The translations under genes and the position numbers were made by a program. The notes under the pieces were generated by a model. That model searched no databases, was not told where the DNA came from, and worked only from the letters and a program-made list of their open reading frames with translations. This document shows, one piece after another, positions 24,664-36,779 of a stretch of DNA of 64,000 nucleotides; position 1 is the first letter of the stretch; every line of letters begins with the position of its first letter. The DNA is from Dryomyza anilis (Eukaryota; Arthropoda; Insecta; Diptera; Dryomyzidae): the NCBI GenBank assembly GCA_951804985.1, contig OX638134.1, forward strand, positions 83,121,679-83,185,678, written 5' to 3'.

Positions 24664-25424
24664 ATAAATATGAAGAACGCTTGGTAACTGTCAAAAAAGA
24701 GTTCTTTAATATGATGAACTGTATGTGAAGAATACGTTTCATCATATTAATGAACCAAAATATAAAATGCAACATATATGTTCTTTATATTAAAGAACAC
24801 TGTTCATTAAACCAAATTTCTATCAAAATATTTTTATTCGTTAATTTTTTGCCGTACTCTTTTGCCGTAGTTCTCAAGTAGTTCTTTTGTGTTTTTTTGT
24901 TATATAATGCTTCCTCGACATGTATAAATTAGTAAAATGTTTTATAATATATTTATTTTAATTACAACTTTTCATTAATAAAAAGTTATATTTACAAGAA
25001 ATATATTTAAAAAAAAAATAATTTTGAAAAAAAAAATTCGAAAAAAAAAAATTTTTTTCGAAATAATTTTTTTCGGACAATTTTTTTTTTGTTTTTTTTT
25101 TTCGGACAATTTTTTTTTGATTTTTTTTTTCGGACAATTTTTTTGTCCGGAATTTTTTTTTTGCATATTTTTTCTGTTATTTTTTAAATAAAATGTTTAC
25201 AATTTTGTTTTTTTTGTTGAAAAAAATATTATGAACAATTTCATCAATATGACAATTCAAATTCATTGTATTGAATATTTTGTTCATATATATAATGAAT
25301 GCATTCATTAATATGTCATGTAATGAACGGTGGTATCGATATGATGAATCTAGTAGTCGGTGAAAAACTTCATAATAATTATGAATGAATTCAAAATATT
25401 GAAGATTTTTTTCTGTGTATGTTT
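24664..25424. mobile_element. Insertion interrupting the TACTTGATCTA array
   Basis: Unrelated sequence of about 760 bases with TTCATCATAT/ATATGATGAA motifs near both ends, shared with the hairpin element at 49.37-50.0 kb. It ends with TTTTTTTCTGTGTATG, the reverse of the CACAGAAAAAAAT end seen at 12461. A short frame at 24975-25166 is only a translation of A and T runs containing three CGGACAA units. Confidence 0.6.
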
Positions 25425-25800
25425 GATCTGTACTTGATTTATTCTTGATCTATACATACTCAATACTATATCTGTACTAGATCTGTACTTGATCTAGACT
25501 TGATTTATTCTTAATCTATAAATGGTCTATACATGATCTATACATGATCTATACTTTATCTATACTCAATCTATATTTGATTCATGCTTGATCTGTTGAT
25601 CCATACATGAACTAGACTTGATCTAAACTTGATCAATACTTGGTCGATACTTCATCTTACTTGATCTATACTCGATATATACTTGATCCATACTTGATCC
25701 ATATATGGTCTATATTTGATACTTACTTGATCTATACTTGATCTGTATTTGAGCTATACTTGATCTAGACTTGATCAATACTTGGTCTATATCTGTATAT
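25425..25800 (+). repeat. TACTTGATCTA minisatellite, right part
   Basis: Continuation of the degenerate 11-bp array of 24160-24663. Confidence 0.88.
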
Positions 25801-26480
25801 GGTGAATAAAGAAATGTCATTTTCTGGGAATTATAGAAAACAAGTCAGCTTTAAAAAGTTTTTCACGTATCGCAGAGTTATCTATATTGGAAGATGTAGA
25901 TATAATCATGACCAGGACTCATTAATCAGTTTCAAAAAATGTCCCTGACACCAAAAAAAAACTATTAGAACAAACGAAATTTAGTCGAAATTTTTCAGGG
26001 AAAGGATTTAATAGGAATTCTTGACAGAACAGTAAGAGACAAATATTTGACACAGAAAATCCGTGAGAAGGATGCATTATGTTTAATACAATTTTAGTAA
26101 AATCTATCTATCTGCAAATATCTATCGAAGAAATACCTAATATTACTTGTTTTATAAATAATGTTAACTATAAGTATATTTATCTATTTTTAGCACAATT
26201 TCCTGTGATCTACAATTCCCAGCATCTTCGTGTTCTACAATTCCCAATAATGTTAAGTTTATAAACTATCCAAACATTCTATTTATATCTCGATGCGCTC
26301 TATAAATGATTTCGTCTGATGAACGCATTGGTTTTCCTCGATTCTGAAAACTATCTCAAAAACAATAAAAAACCTGAGCGAAAATTTGAAATCTGTCAGT
26401 CATGTAACAAATGAAAACCCATGGATTTTTGCGCGATCGTATTTTTTCCACATACCTGATGTAGGTTTTTTTTTCTTCTT
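25801..26480. other. AT-rich intergenic sequence, no feature recognised
   Basis: No gene or repeat structure seen. Confidence 0.4.
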
Positions 26481-27420
26481 CTTCATTAAATTTCCTCACC
26501 TGAGAAGTACACTAATCAGCGCCATACGGCGGCACTCCCACCGCAATTCTAAATCTACAGCAACAGCTAAATATTGCAAAGTAGCAACAGCAACAAATGT
26601 AAAACCAGCAATTGCAACAACAATAATAATATAAACAAATGCCTGCACGCTATAATCAACAGCAGCAGCCAGTTAGCCAGCCAGCCAGCCAGCCAGAGTA
26701 GTTGATGATCTTCATCATCATCATCATCTACAACGTTATACGTTGCCGCTAATAAAACTGAATCGAAATGGAAAAGTGCGCGCGCGGCGATCGCGCACTT
26801 GTTGTTGCCAATTCAGCGACTTTTTTTCATTACCAACTGTAGCCACAAATCATGCATTTAACGCCTTCTTAACGTCTTTTGAGACGACAACGAGGCAGTC
26901 AGTCAGTTAGTCAGGAAATAAAAACTCCAAGAACAGCAGCTGATCATGCGTCGTCCGAGCAACGTTTGAAATGCACGATCGTCAACACGAGAGCTGGCAC
27001 ATTGGCTCTGGCCAAACTTGGCCAAGTGCCTGCTTCGGAGTTTATAAAGATGTCAGCCAAATGATACTTAAAACGTAATCGCCGCATTTCTCGCCTTTCC
27101 GTTTCGTTCGGTTCCATTCCTTCCGACGGATCACTGGTCCAAAGAAAATTTTACGATGATCGTGTTGCACGGCACGGCAATGCTTTTCGCACAATTACGC
27201 GCTTTTTGTTGGCGCAAAATTGCATGGAATCCCACAAAAGTTGCGTTTAATGGATCACCGGACAGACTGGGGGATGGACGGACGTACGTCCAGAAATCGT
27301 CTGGCACTTGTATGAACTCCCGCTGGCTTCAGATAACGCAGTACAAATACGATTATTTTATTGACTACGTTAATGATGCAACGAAAGATATGCGAATGAG
27401 CGTTGATGAACGGTAGAACG
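26481..27420. other. Unique GC-richer island with CAGC and CATC microsatellites
   Basis: Complex sequence with (CAGC)n at 26672-26696, (CAT)n at 26711-26728 and a GC-rich palindrome-like piece GCGCGCGGCGATCGCGC at 26778-26795. The small frames have no domains. Candidate regulatory island of the vvl downstream region. Confidence 0.35.
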
Positions 27421-30400
27421 TGCGGAAAGTTGAGCAGAGAGATGGACAGAAAAACTTACGAAAATACGGAGGAAATGCTGATGGAATTACGGATAATACA
27501 TAAGAATTGCAAAGCTTGCAAGAAAAACGCATAAAAACGAACAGTAAAACAGATGAACTGATAGAATTTGCAGAGAATGAAGAAATAAATACGGATACAA
27601 TGCTGATGGAAATACGGATAAGGCATAAGCATTGCTAAGCTTGTCCTAAGAACGCATGAAAAACGGACAGAAGAATCTAAAACGATTGGACTGATGGAAG
27701 TTGTAGGGCAAAGAGGTATAAATATGTGATGATTTTGAGTAGGAAAATGGGTTATCTGTAGTGCAGTATCTGTCTATTCTTCTTTCCATCTATATTCTAT
27801 GCAGTATTTCGATTAAGTGTTTCCGTATTTTATTCTCATTATGAATTGTGATAAATTTTCAGAACAACTTAAAGAAATACGAATTACAAAATTGAATATG
27901 TAATATTTATAATATTTATCTCTCCTTAGCTTTTAGTCTACCTTTCCGGTAGTAGATTCAAATAATAACGATGTAGAGGTATGACAAAGAGACGAACAGC
28001 ATTGATCCTTAATCGGGGGCTTATCAAGATATTTTATGTTAACATATTTTCGAGATATGAGCCTGTAGATTCGAAAGATAGGAAAGTGATTGATTATATA
28101 TGAGGAAGGATCGCAAGCTAGCAGAAAGTTTAAAATATTGAATCTTTTGATTCAACAAGCTATAATATTGAGAAACGTACGAAAGACTAACTGAAGATGG
28201 AATAGAGATATGACTGATAGATTAAACAGAAAGAAAAATGAAGTAATCTAGATCAACTTGCAAGATACTATCGGAATAGAGTGACAACTGGTAGATGAAG
28301 CAAAAAAATGAAGATAGATAACAATAACTCTATCCTGAAACTTAGTTCATTTTACAAACACATCTCCATTTCTAATGTTCGGGAACATGCAAGAGAATAT
28401 TGGTAAAAGAGAGATTGGTAAAAGAATAAATGCTAAATAACAGGTGAGAGTCGAGCGGGAAATGGTACTGTAAATTAGGTACTGTAAATATGAAGAAAAC
28501 ATATTTGATGCTGCCGAACTTCAGGGAGACTATCTGAATATTGAAAAGAACGATGACTTGTAGATGGAACAGACAGAAGGAAGATCGTAGGTAGATATAA
28601 AATATATATGCTGAATCATATTTGATTTTTCAAGCATAATTCGATTTCTAATATTTAGAAACCTGCGAGAGACTATCGGTAGATTGAATAGAGATACGAC
28701 TGGTATATTCAAAATGAAAAAGGCAGAACGGTTGATTTCAAATAAACATTTTGGATCATACATGGTGTAACAAGCGATCTTTAATGTTGAGGAACTTGGC
28801 AGGGACAATTGCATGGAGATCGACTGGTAGGTTTTAGAGGATGAAAAAATGAGACTCTTGGTAGAAGATGTTTAGAAAATTTCTACACAGGATCTTAGAT
28901 GATTTGGCTCGAATTTTGATGCACTTACAGATTGATTGATTAACCATCAATGTGAAAATGATGAAGAATAAAAAATTCTTTGCAATGGGAAGACTTAAGG
29001 AGTTCCGTAAGGATTGGATAGAATGTACTATTTTGGGCAGGGGCTTTAAAATACTCTTTGGAGTTCCTGAACCATATACAACAACGTGCGATATATTTAA
29101 TAGGGGATGATAATATTTCATCCTCTGTTGGTTCTCTGGAACGCCGAAGGACCGTCGGCCTTTTTATAGGTGTTCGAGGGAAAATCATGACCTGATTCCA
29201 CCAGGTTGTGTTTTCTCTCATTCTATTCGGGCATCGAACCTGTTGAAGTAGGAAAAGATCTAAGTAACGGGAAGACTAAATAAATTTCGATAAAATGGCA
29301 GATATGGATGAAACAAACTAGTGTTAAATAACTGACATTCGAATTAATGAATAAAAACAAAATGGTTTATATTAGTATGGAATTCGTAGTTCTTTTAAAT
29401 TAAATTTGATATACTTTTCGACGAATGCATATTTCAGACGAATTTTTGATATATTCAAATATATGAGAAATAATATACGTTATTTAATTAAATAATAATA
29501 TTAATAATAATAGTTTGGCTCTACAGTCCTATAAGAACTTAGGCGGAGCTCTCTCACCATTTTGAGCTGTGCGTGGTATATTTGTACTCAAAGTGGTGGG
29601 ATCTACAGTTTATTGCCGAATCCGAACGGTGAGTGAGAGCTTTTCATAGGCAATGTTTTACTCTCGTAGTTTTGCCATTTACTGCTGAGGTAGCGCGGTA
29701 TAGAAAAATGTTTCTATGAAAAGATGTTACTAACCCCAGTCCAGGCTCGAACCGGGGACCTTTCGGCTTGCAGTCCAACGCACTAACCACTGAGCTACCG
29801 CGGCTACGTTATTTAATATATCGTATCGAAATTCTATACGTACGAGTTAGATCTAAGTTTTTAGATATAGGTACAAACCGAATGATCATTCGAAGTTAGC
29901 CATAAAATCTCGTTATTACAAATATTGACTTAGTCTCGAAAGAAAAGCAGAAGTTGAACAGAGATAGGTATATTCAAGAGACTGGTGAATTCAACAAGTA
30001 CAAGCGGTAAGATCTATTAAACATGGAGGTCTCTAGAATGTAAGAGACAAAAGTTCAGGAAATTAAAGAACGGTTTGTGAGAGAGATATATGACGAGAAG
30101 ATAGCTGAAAACTAAACTTGATCTTCTGAGAGATAACTGATAGATTTCGAAAAGAAGAACATGTATATATAGTCTCAATTCTGCATCGTTGTTGCTTTTA
30201 GAAGCATATTTCGTTCTCATAGGTTAATAAACTTAAAAAAAAAAACTTAAAAAAAAACAAACGAAGTGATGGTCAAAGAGACCGATAGATTAAACATCAA
30301 AAATAAAATTAATACGGTTGGAAATACCTATGTAATGTGAAGACAAAACAGTTTTTAGAAGACACCAGGTCTGGTAATATATGAAATATGATAGATCCGG

Positions 30401-30450
30401 TGTTAAAATGTAGGAATTCAAATTCGTAAATGGAATAGAATGTTTATGCA
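27421..30450. repeat. Ancient degenerate repeat field (purine-rich plus strand)
   Basis: A phrase like AATAGAGATACGACTGGTAGATT recurs in diverged form near 27690, 28190, 28275, 28540, 28680, 28815, 29950 and 30280, usually preceded by GAGACTATCGG or similar. The plus strand is noticeably A+G rich. It looks like an old tandem repeat of about 70-170 bp that has decayed. A SINE is inserted at 29489. The minus-strand frames between 28530 and 29221 have no recognisable domain. Confidence 0.5.
29489..29804 (-). mobile_element. tRNA-derived SINE, copy 3 (full length)
   Basis: Minus-strand copy with the tRNA-like head at the right and AAT-repeat tail at the left. A 13-bp target-site duplication TACGTTATTTAAT occurs at 29476-29488 and 29805-29817. 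Confidence 0.93.
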
Positions 30451-30599
30451 ACCTCCTGAACTATTTCAACTTAAAGTATTTAACTCAATTTCATATTTTG
30501 ACTTGACATGAATTTTGGAAATAGTAAAACAATTTTGAGAATATGTATGTAATGTCGAATATAACCTCAAAATTTGTGACTTCATAGAAATAGATGGAC

Positions 30600-31445
30600 C
30601 TTTATCAGTGCCAGGCACATTTCTAGACTCACGCACGGACTAACTAAAATACGAACGTACCGAGAACGGAAGTACTAATGGACAGACGATCGCACTTATG
30701 CGCTCAACGACAGCCGACGGCACTTGCTGCCGAATAATTTCGTGTTGATGAGTTTTTAACTCGGCTGCGATTGCTGGCTGGATGCGGACGAAAGGGTGCG
30801 CGGCGGCGGCAGCAGTGAGAAGGAGGATCGTCTGCATGATCGCAGCGTTGATTGACTTTGGCAGCCGCGGGACTTGCATTGCGATTTGCATGCAATAAAA
30901 ATGCAGATGCATTCAATGAATGAATGAAAAAACGAACGAACGAAGTAACGACTGCATGGACCGAGACTGTCTGTCTGTCTGTCGGTCGTTCGTTCGGTCT
31001 GAATGAAGGCTGGACACGGACTGTGCCGGACATGAACTGATCGTATTTCAATTAAGCGATCAGGCAGTCAAGTCGACAGACAGACATAAAGTCCGACGCA
31101 ATGCATTCATTTTCATTTACAATGTTTGGATGACAGCCTGCGTGTAGCTGGCCAGAAGGAAGTCGGTTGGTCTCCGGCGCATCGCATCGCGTCGCGATCG
31201 TTCAATTTTAATCCGTTGTAAATCTCATCAAATGTCGTCGACGTTGATCATGCGATCAATTATCACACCCTGACGAAAGTAAAAACAAATATACATCTCG
31301 GCGTTTATTATGCGGTGCCAGTGAACAACGCACATTCAACGGCGAATTCAACAAGGTGCTAAACACTTCGGAGGTGAATGAAATGCTCAAGTGCTAAATA
31401 CTCGTAGAACGATCATCGGACACCAACCAACAGTCGCAGTGAGAT
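30600..31445. other. Unique GC-richer island, candidate regulatory region
   Basis: Complex sequence in an AT-rich setting, with (CTGT)n at 30968-30981, CGTTCGTTCG and GAATGAATGAATG microsatellites, an octamer ATTTGCAT at 30884-30891 and GCGATCG-rich parts at 31180-31260. Two overlapping minus frames (30640-30912, 30704-31051) show no known domain. By position it may be an enhancer of vvl. Confidence 0.35.
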
Positions 31446-31466
31446 CGACAGTGTTTGTTTTTTTTT

Positions 31467-32501
31467 TTATTATATTTATTTTTTTTATTTTTATTATATT
31501 TATTTTTTTTAGAATTCGAAAAAATTATAGTTTTTCATGGAAGGTGTTAAGAATTAATTAACTACGGCTCGTTCTCAGTAGTTAGACACTGATTTAAAAA
31601 CGATTTTCATTCGAAATGCTCATTGGTGATTTCTGAAGTTGATGTTCATTGAAAGTTAAAAATATTTGCTGATAAAAATAATTCCATATTTCACTAAAAA
31701 TTCAATTTTTCACTAGAAAATCAATTTTTAATTAAAATATCTATTCCTAATTAAAAAAAAAAACTATTTTTAATAATGAAAATGCTAACTAAAAATTAAA
31801 TTTTTAACTAAAAATTCAATTTTTCACTAAAAATTCAATTTTTCACTAAAAATGAAATTTTTCACTAAAAATTTAAATTTTAACTAAAAATTATATTTTA
31901 ACTAAAAATTATATTTTAACCAAAAATTATATTTTTCACTAAAAAAATCAATTTTTAACTAAAAATTCAATTTTTAACTAAAAGTTATTATATTTATTTT
32001 TTTTATTTTTATTATATTTATTTTTTTTAGAATTCGAAAAAATTATAGTTTTTCATGGAAGGTGTTAAGAATTAATTAACTACGGCTCGTTCTCAGTAGT
32101 TAGACACTGATTTAAAAACGATTTTCATTCGAAATGCTCATTGGTGATTTCTGAAGTTGATGTTCATTGAAAGTTAAAAATATTTGCTGATAAAAATAAT
32201 TCCATATTTCACTAAAAATTCAATTTTTCACTAGAAAATCAATTTTTAATTAAAATATCTATTCCTAATTAAAAAAAAAAACTATTTTTAATAATGAAAA
32301 TGCTAACTAAAAATTAAATTTTTAACTAAAAATTCAATTTTTCACTAAAAATTCAATTTTTCACTAAAAATGAAATTTTTCACTAAAAATTTAAATTTTA
32401 ACTAAAAATTATATTTTAACTAAAAATTATATTTTAACCAAAAATTATATTTTTCACTAAAAAAATCAATTTTTAACTAAAAATTCAATTTTTAACTAAA
32501 A
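31467..32501 (+). repeat. 518-bp direct tandem duplication, apparently identical
   Basis: 31467-31983 recurs at 31985-32501 at an offset of 518, with no difference found on reading both copies; both contain AGAATTCGAAAAAATTATAG (31511 and 32029). The duplicated unit begins with unique sequence and runs into the 19-bp minisatellite. Either a very recent duplication or an assembly artefact. Confidence 0.92.
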
Positions 32502-33110
32502 ATTAAATTTTTAACTAAAAATTCAATTTTTAACTAAAAATTCAATTTTTAACTAAAAATTCAATTTTTAACTAAAAATTCAATTTATAACTAAAAGTTC
32601 AATTTTTAACTAAAAATTCAATTTTAACTAAAAATTTTATTTTTTAACTAAAAATTATATTTTTCACTAAAAAAATCAATTTTAACTAAAACTTCAATTT
32701 TTAACTTAAAGTTCAATTTTTAACTAAATATTCAATTTTAAACTAAAAATTAATTTTTAACTAAAAGATAAATTATTAACTTAAATTTAAATTTTTAACT
32801 AAAAATTCAATTTTTAACTAAAAGTTCAATTTTTAACTAAAATTTCAATTTTTAACTAAAATTTCAATTTTTAACTAAAAATTCATATTTTAACTAAAAG
32901 GCTAATTAAAAGTTTCATTAAAAATTCAATTTTTCACTAAAATTTTAATAATTCGTTAAAAATTTAAATTTTTGTTATAAATACTTTATTTACTAAACAT
33001 TAAAATTTTACGAAATAATAAATATTCTCACTAAAAATTTATTTTTTCACTAAAATTTTATTTATCACTAAATAATCTATTTTTAAATAAAATTTTAAAT
33101 TTTCAATAAA
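31690..33110 (-). repeat. 19-bp minisatellite array, reverse orientation (array 4)
   Basis: Copies of AATTTTTCACTAAAAATTC and the variant AATTTTTAACTAAAAATTC. Interrupted by the unique part of the 518-bp duplication (about 31985-32210). Inverted relative to array 5 at 35.4 kb. Confidence 0.93.
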
Positions 33111-33344
33111 AAATTTCCAGGCATCCCATGCATCAACTATATATAATTCGCTGGTTCTGATTTTCCCTGCATACTCCGTTTTAAAATAGAAATCGTAATT
33201 TTAAGCCGCTTTCATTCACTATTAAAAAAAAATAAATATATTAGTCAACACTAATTTGAATATACTAATGAATGTTAATTTTTCCGTTCGTTTTTAAGAA
33301 ATTTGGATCTTAACTCGAACATTTTTGATTTTTTCAGAACATAT
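33111..33344. other. AT-rich spacer
   Basis: Nothing recognised between array 4 and the transposon-like element. Confidence 0.3.
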
Positions 33345-34257
33345 ATAAATCCCTACTCATACGTGTGGTTACCATTCAAAGTGGTATATAGGTCACCAGG
33401 GTATACGAATCCTGAAAAAAAACTACAAACTTTCAATCGCTGATGAATTGCCATTCATTTGATACCCATATTTACAAATGGGTAGGTGTACCGAATTTCG
33501 ATTTTTTTCTTGGGAACCACAAGTCGTTTCGCGCGAAAACATTATTTTCATGTATTTGAGCATGAAGTCAATATATATTTGACCAAAAAAGTTTACCTAA
33601 GCATGTATACAGTAAAATTGATCTGTAGATGTGAATTTTATATAAGGTATTTGAATATAAATGGTCAGATCACAGGTCACAATGGACTGATCTAGCCAAT
33701 TTTTTTGCAAATCAGCGTAGGTATATAAGTAATCTATATTGTAAGTTTCATTTATCTAAATCCTCTATTTTAAGTAGTAGGGATTTCAACTAGAGATGAG
33801 CGCGTGTCTGTTTTTATTAACACGGACACGCACGGTCACGCCGATAGGTGACACGCACGAGCACGAGCCCGACGAGTAAATATACAGGCACGCACGAGAA
33901 GCACAATAGAACACGCGATTTTAAAAGACACGAAGAAACACGAAAAACACGGAAAAACACGACAAAACACGAAAAAAGCACAGAAAAACATGAAAAAGCA
34001 AGAGAAACGTGAGAATTTTTGGGCGTGACACGAAAAAAGCACGGCACGCGCCCATCTCTAATTTCAACACACAGACGGAAAGACAGACAGACAATCAGAC
34101 AGACATACGAACAGACAGACGGACATTGCTACATCGACTCAGGAGGTCATGCTGATTAAGACTATATATATAAACTTTTCCATACAGGAGATGCTTTCTT
34201 CTGGGTGTTACAAACGACGTACTGAATATACCCTTCACTCTTAGTGTAGGGTATAAA
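33345..34257 (+). mobile_element. Non-autonomous element with TACCCTACAC ends, copy 1
   Basis: Shares almost its whole length with 41931-42989 (GGTTACCATTCAAAGTGGTA, GGTCATGCTGAT, GTGTTACA). It starts near TATAAATCCCTAC and ends with TTAGTGTAGGGTATAAA, so the ends form short inverted repeats. It includes a GACAGACAGAC microsatellite before the conserved tail. This tail type is widespread in fly genomes next to short repeats. A hAT-type element is inserted at 33791-34060. Non-coding. Confidence 0.82.
33791..34060. mobile_element. hAT-type MITE nested in the preceding element
   Basis: 270 bp with terminal inverted repeats TAGAGATGAGCGCGTG / TAGAGATGGGCGCGTG. It is flanked by an exact 8-bp duplication ATTTCAAC (33783-33790 and 34061-34068). 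The uninterrupted site is preserved in the sister copy near 42805. Both the TIR start and the 8-bp duplication are diagnostic of hAT. The interior is a tandem ACACGAAAAA-type repeat; frames on the minus strand are not real genes. Confidence 0.93.
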
Positions 34258-34760
34258 CATTAGTAAATTATTTTCTTATTTATCATTAGATCCGAAACTT
34301 AAAAAATAAAAAATTTGCGAGTTTAGTTTCAAATATTTTAAAAACAAATCAGAATATTAATATTTCTTGGTATATTTTAATTATTCTTGATATTTGAAAG
34401 AAAAATTGCGTTTACAGTTTTCTGGAAAACTAGTTGTAGGAACGGTATTTTTTATTCTAAAAAGCGACTTGAAAGGGACTAAAATTTCGATAACAATTTT
34501 CTTAAAAAAGTTCCGTAATAGAAAAAAACAAAGTATGCAGTCAAAATAAGCAATCGTAATTTATATAGTTGAGTACTGTTATCATTTTTAAAATTAAATA
34601 TTTGAAATTGTAAAATGCTTCTCGAGTATTCATTTTTTTCGGAAAAATCATTCGTCGACTAATTTTTACAACATTCCGACAAATTCCCCCTTTGAATTCG
34701 GGTAAAACCACATAGTCCCGTTAGAAATGCTAGCAACCTTGATATTTATTGATTATTTTT
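34258..34760. other. AT-rich intergenic sequence, no feature recognised
   Basis: No gene, RNA or repeat structure seen. Confidence 0.4.
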
Positions 34761-35375
34761 CATTAAGAAATAACCCAGAAAGTGATTAATACAAAACGTC
34801 GGTCGTTGTACAAGATCATAATATCTCGAAATTCCACGCACTTGATTGCCTTCAAAAGTACGTTGTAACTGGGACTGCGAGACGACTGTGAGACGACTGT
34901 GACACGACTACGGCTGCTGCGACTGTGACTGCCAATCGTCTGGGCAGCCACCACACCACAGCACAGCGCCAGTGACCAGTTTTACGGCGACAGGTGTAAA
35001 AAATCGCTTGGCTACTTTGTTGACTTCTGAGGCGGCTGCTGCAGCAGTAGCAACTGTTGCAAGAAACGAATTTAAGGCAAAAGGTGGCCGAACGTCGACA
35101 GCATGTGTCCAGCAACAGTTGCTGCTGCTGCAATATTTTTATTTTTTTGTTGCTGCTGCTGTTGTTTATGCTGCTATGTTTGCATGTGGCCACAGCGACA
35201 AGGTCGTCGCTGACACTTGGTACAAGCGTCGTCCGTCGTCCAGCGGAGGACGACGAGCTTGAGTTGTTTTTTATAACCATTTGAATTTTATTTGCGTTGC
35301 CAAACAAATTATGTTGCGAGAATTGGCTGGCTGTGACGTTTGCTGTGTGTGCCAAATGAGCCAGTTAATAAAAAA
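34761..35375. other. Unique GC-richer island with CTG/GTT tracts
   Basis: Complex sequence between AT-rich repeats, with CTGC/TTGCTGCTG tracts at 35030-35060 and 35112-35175 and GCGACTGTGAC-type short repeats at 34880-34940. Frames exist on both strands over the same bases (for example 34852-35355 minus, 34972-35262 plus), the signature of low-complexity DNA rather than a gene. Candidate regulatory island. Confidence 0.35.
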
Positions 35376-35379
35376 AAAA

Positions 35380-36725
35380 TAAAAATTAATATTTTTTATT
35401 CGAAATTAGACTTTTAATTAAAACAATTGAAATTATGATTAAAAATTAAATTCAAAATTAAGTTTTTTTGAGCATCTAATTTTTAGAGAATTTTTAAATT
35501 TTTAGTGAAAATTTTAATTTTCAGAGAAACATTGTTTTTTTAATGAAAATTTGATTTTTTAGTGAAAAATTGAATTTTTAGTTAAAAATCGAATTTTTAG
35601 TTAAAATATGAATTTTTAGTTAAAACTTCAATTTTTAGTTAAAAATTGAATTTTTGGTTATAAATTGAATTTTGAGTGAAAAATTTAATATTTAGTTAAA
35701 AATTTAATTTTTAATTTAAAATTTAATTTTTAGTTTAAAAATTTAATTTTTAGTTAAAAATTTAGTTAAAATTTAATTTTAGTTAAAAATAGTATTTTTA
35801 GTTAGCATTTTCTTTATTAAACATAGGTTTTTTTTAATTAATAATAGACTTTTTAATTAAAAATTGAATTTTTAGTAAAATTGAATTTTTAGTTAAAAAT
35901 TTAACTTTTAGTTAAAAATTTAATTTTTAGTTAAAAAATGAATTTTTAGTTAACAAATTTAATTTTTAGTTAAAAATTGAATTTTTAGTTAAAAATTGAA
36001 TTTTTAGTTAAAAATTGAATTTTTAGTTAAAAATTTAATTTTTAGTTAAAAATTGAATTTTTAGTAAAAATTGAATTTTTAGTTAAAAATTGAATTTTTA
36101 TTAAAATTGAATTTTTATTAAAATTGAATTTTTATTAAAATTGAATTTTTAGTTAAAAATTTAACTTCTAGTTAAAAATTTAATTGTTAGTTAAAAAATT
36201 GAATTTTTAGTGAAAAACTGAATTTTTGGTTAAATATTGTATTTTTTAGTTAAAAGTTGAATTTTTAGTTAAAAATTGAATTTATGGTTAAAAATTGAAT
36301 TTTTAGTTAAAACTTGAATTTTTAGTTAAAAGTTGAAATTTTAGTTAAAAATTGAATTTTTAGTTAAAAATTAAATTTTTAGTTAAAAATTGGATTTTTA
36401 GTAAAAATTGAATTTTTAGTTAAAAATTGAATTTTTAGTAAAATTGAATTTTTAGTTAAAAATTTAACTTCTAGTTAAAAATTTAATTGTTAGTTAAAAA
36501 ATTGAATTTTTAGTGAAAAACTGAATTTTTGGTAAAATTGAATTTTTTAGTTAAAAGTTGAATTTTTAGTTAAAAGTTGAAATTTTAGTTAAAAGTTGAA
36601 ATTTTAGTTAAAAAATTTTTTTTTAGTTAAAAATTTAATTTTTAGTGAAAAATTGATTTTTTAATGAAAAGTTGAATTAAGTTAAAAAATTAGTTTATAG
36701 TAAAAGATGAGATTTGAATGAAATT
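35380..36725 (+). repeat. 19-bp minisatellite array, forward orientation (array 5)
   Basis: Units of GAATTTTTAGTTAAAAATT, the TTAA-centred variant that also dominates part of array 4. 36115-36250 and 36435-36540 contain a longer shared block, showing higher-order duplication within the array. Confidence 0.93.
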
Positions 36726-36779
36726 TTTTTTTAATATTTTTTATTCATTTTTCAAAATGTTTTTTTTCTTTTTTTAAAG

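Noticed and set aside
33817..34047. Cysteine/phenylalanine-rich minus frames
   Set aside because: They lie entirely inside the hAT-type MITE and reflect its ACACGAAAAA repeats.
34852..35355. 167-codon minus-strand frame with serine and cysteine runs
   Set aside because: Simple-repeat CTG/GTT DNA is open on both strands here; no domain, no homologous motif recognised.
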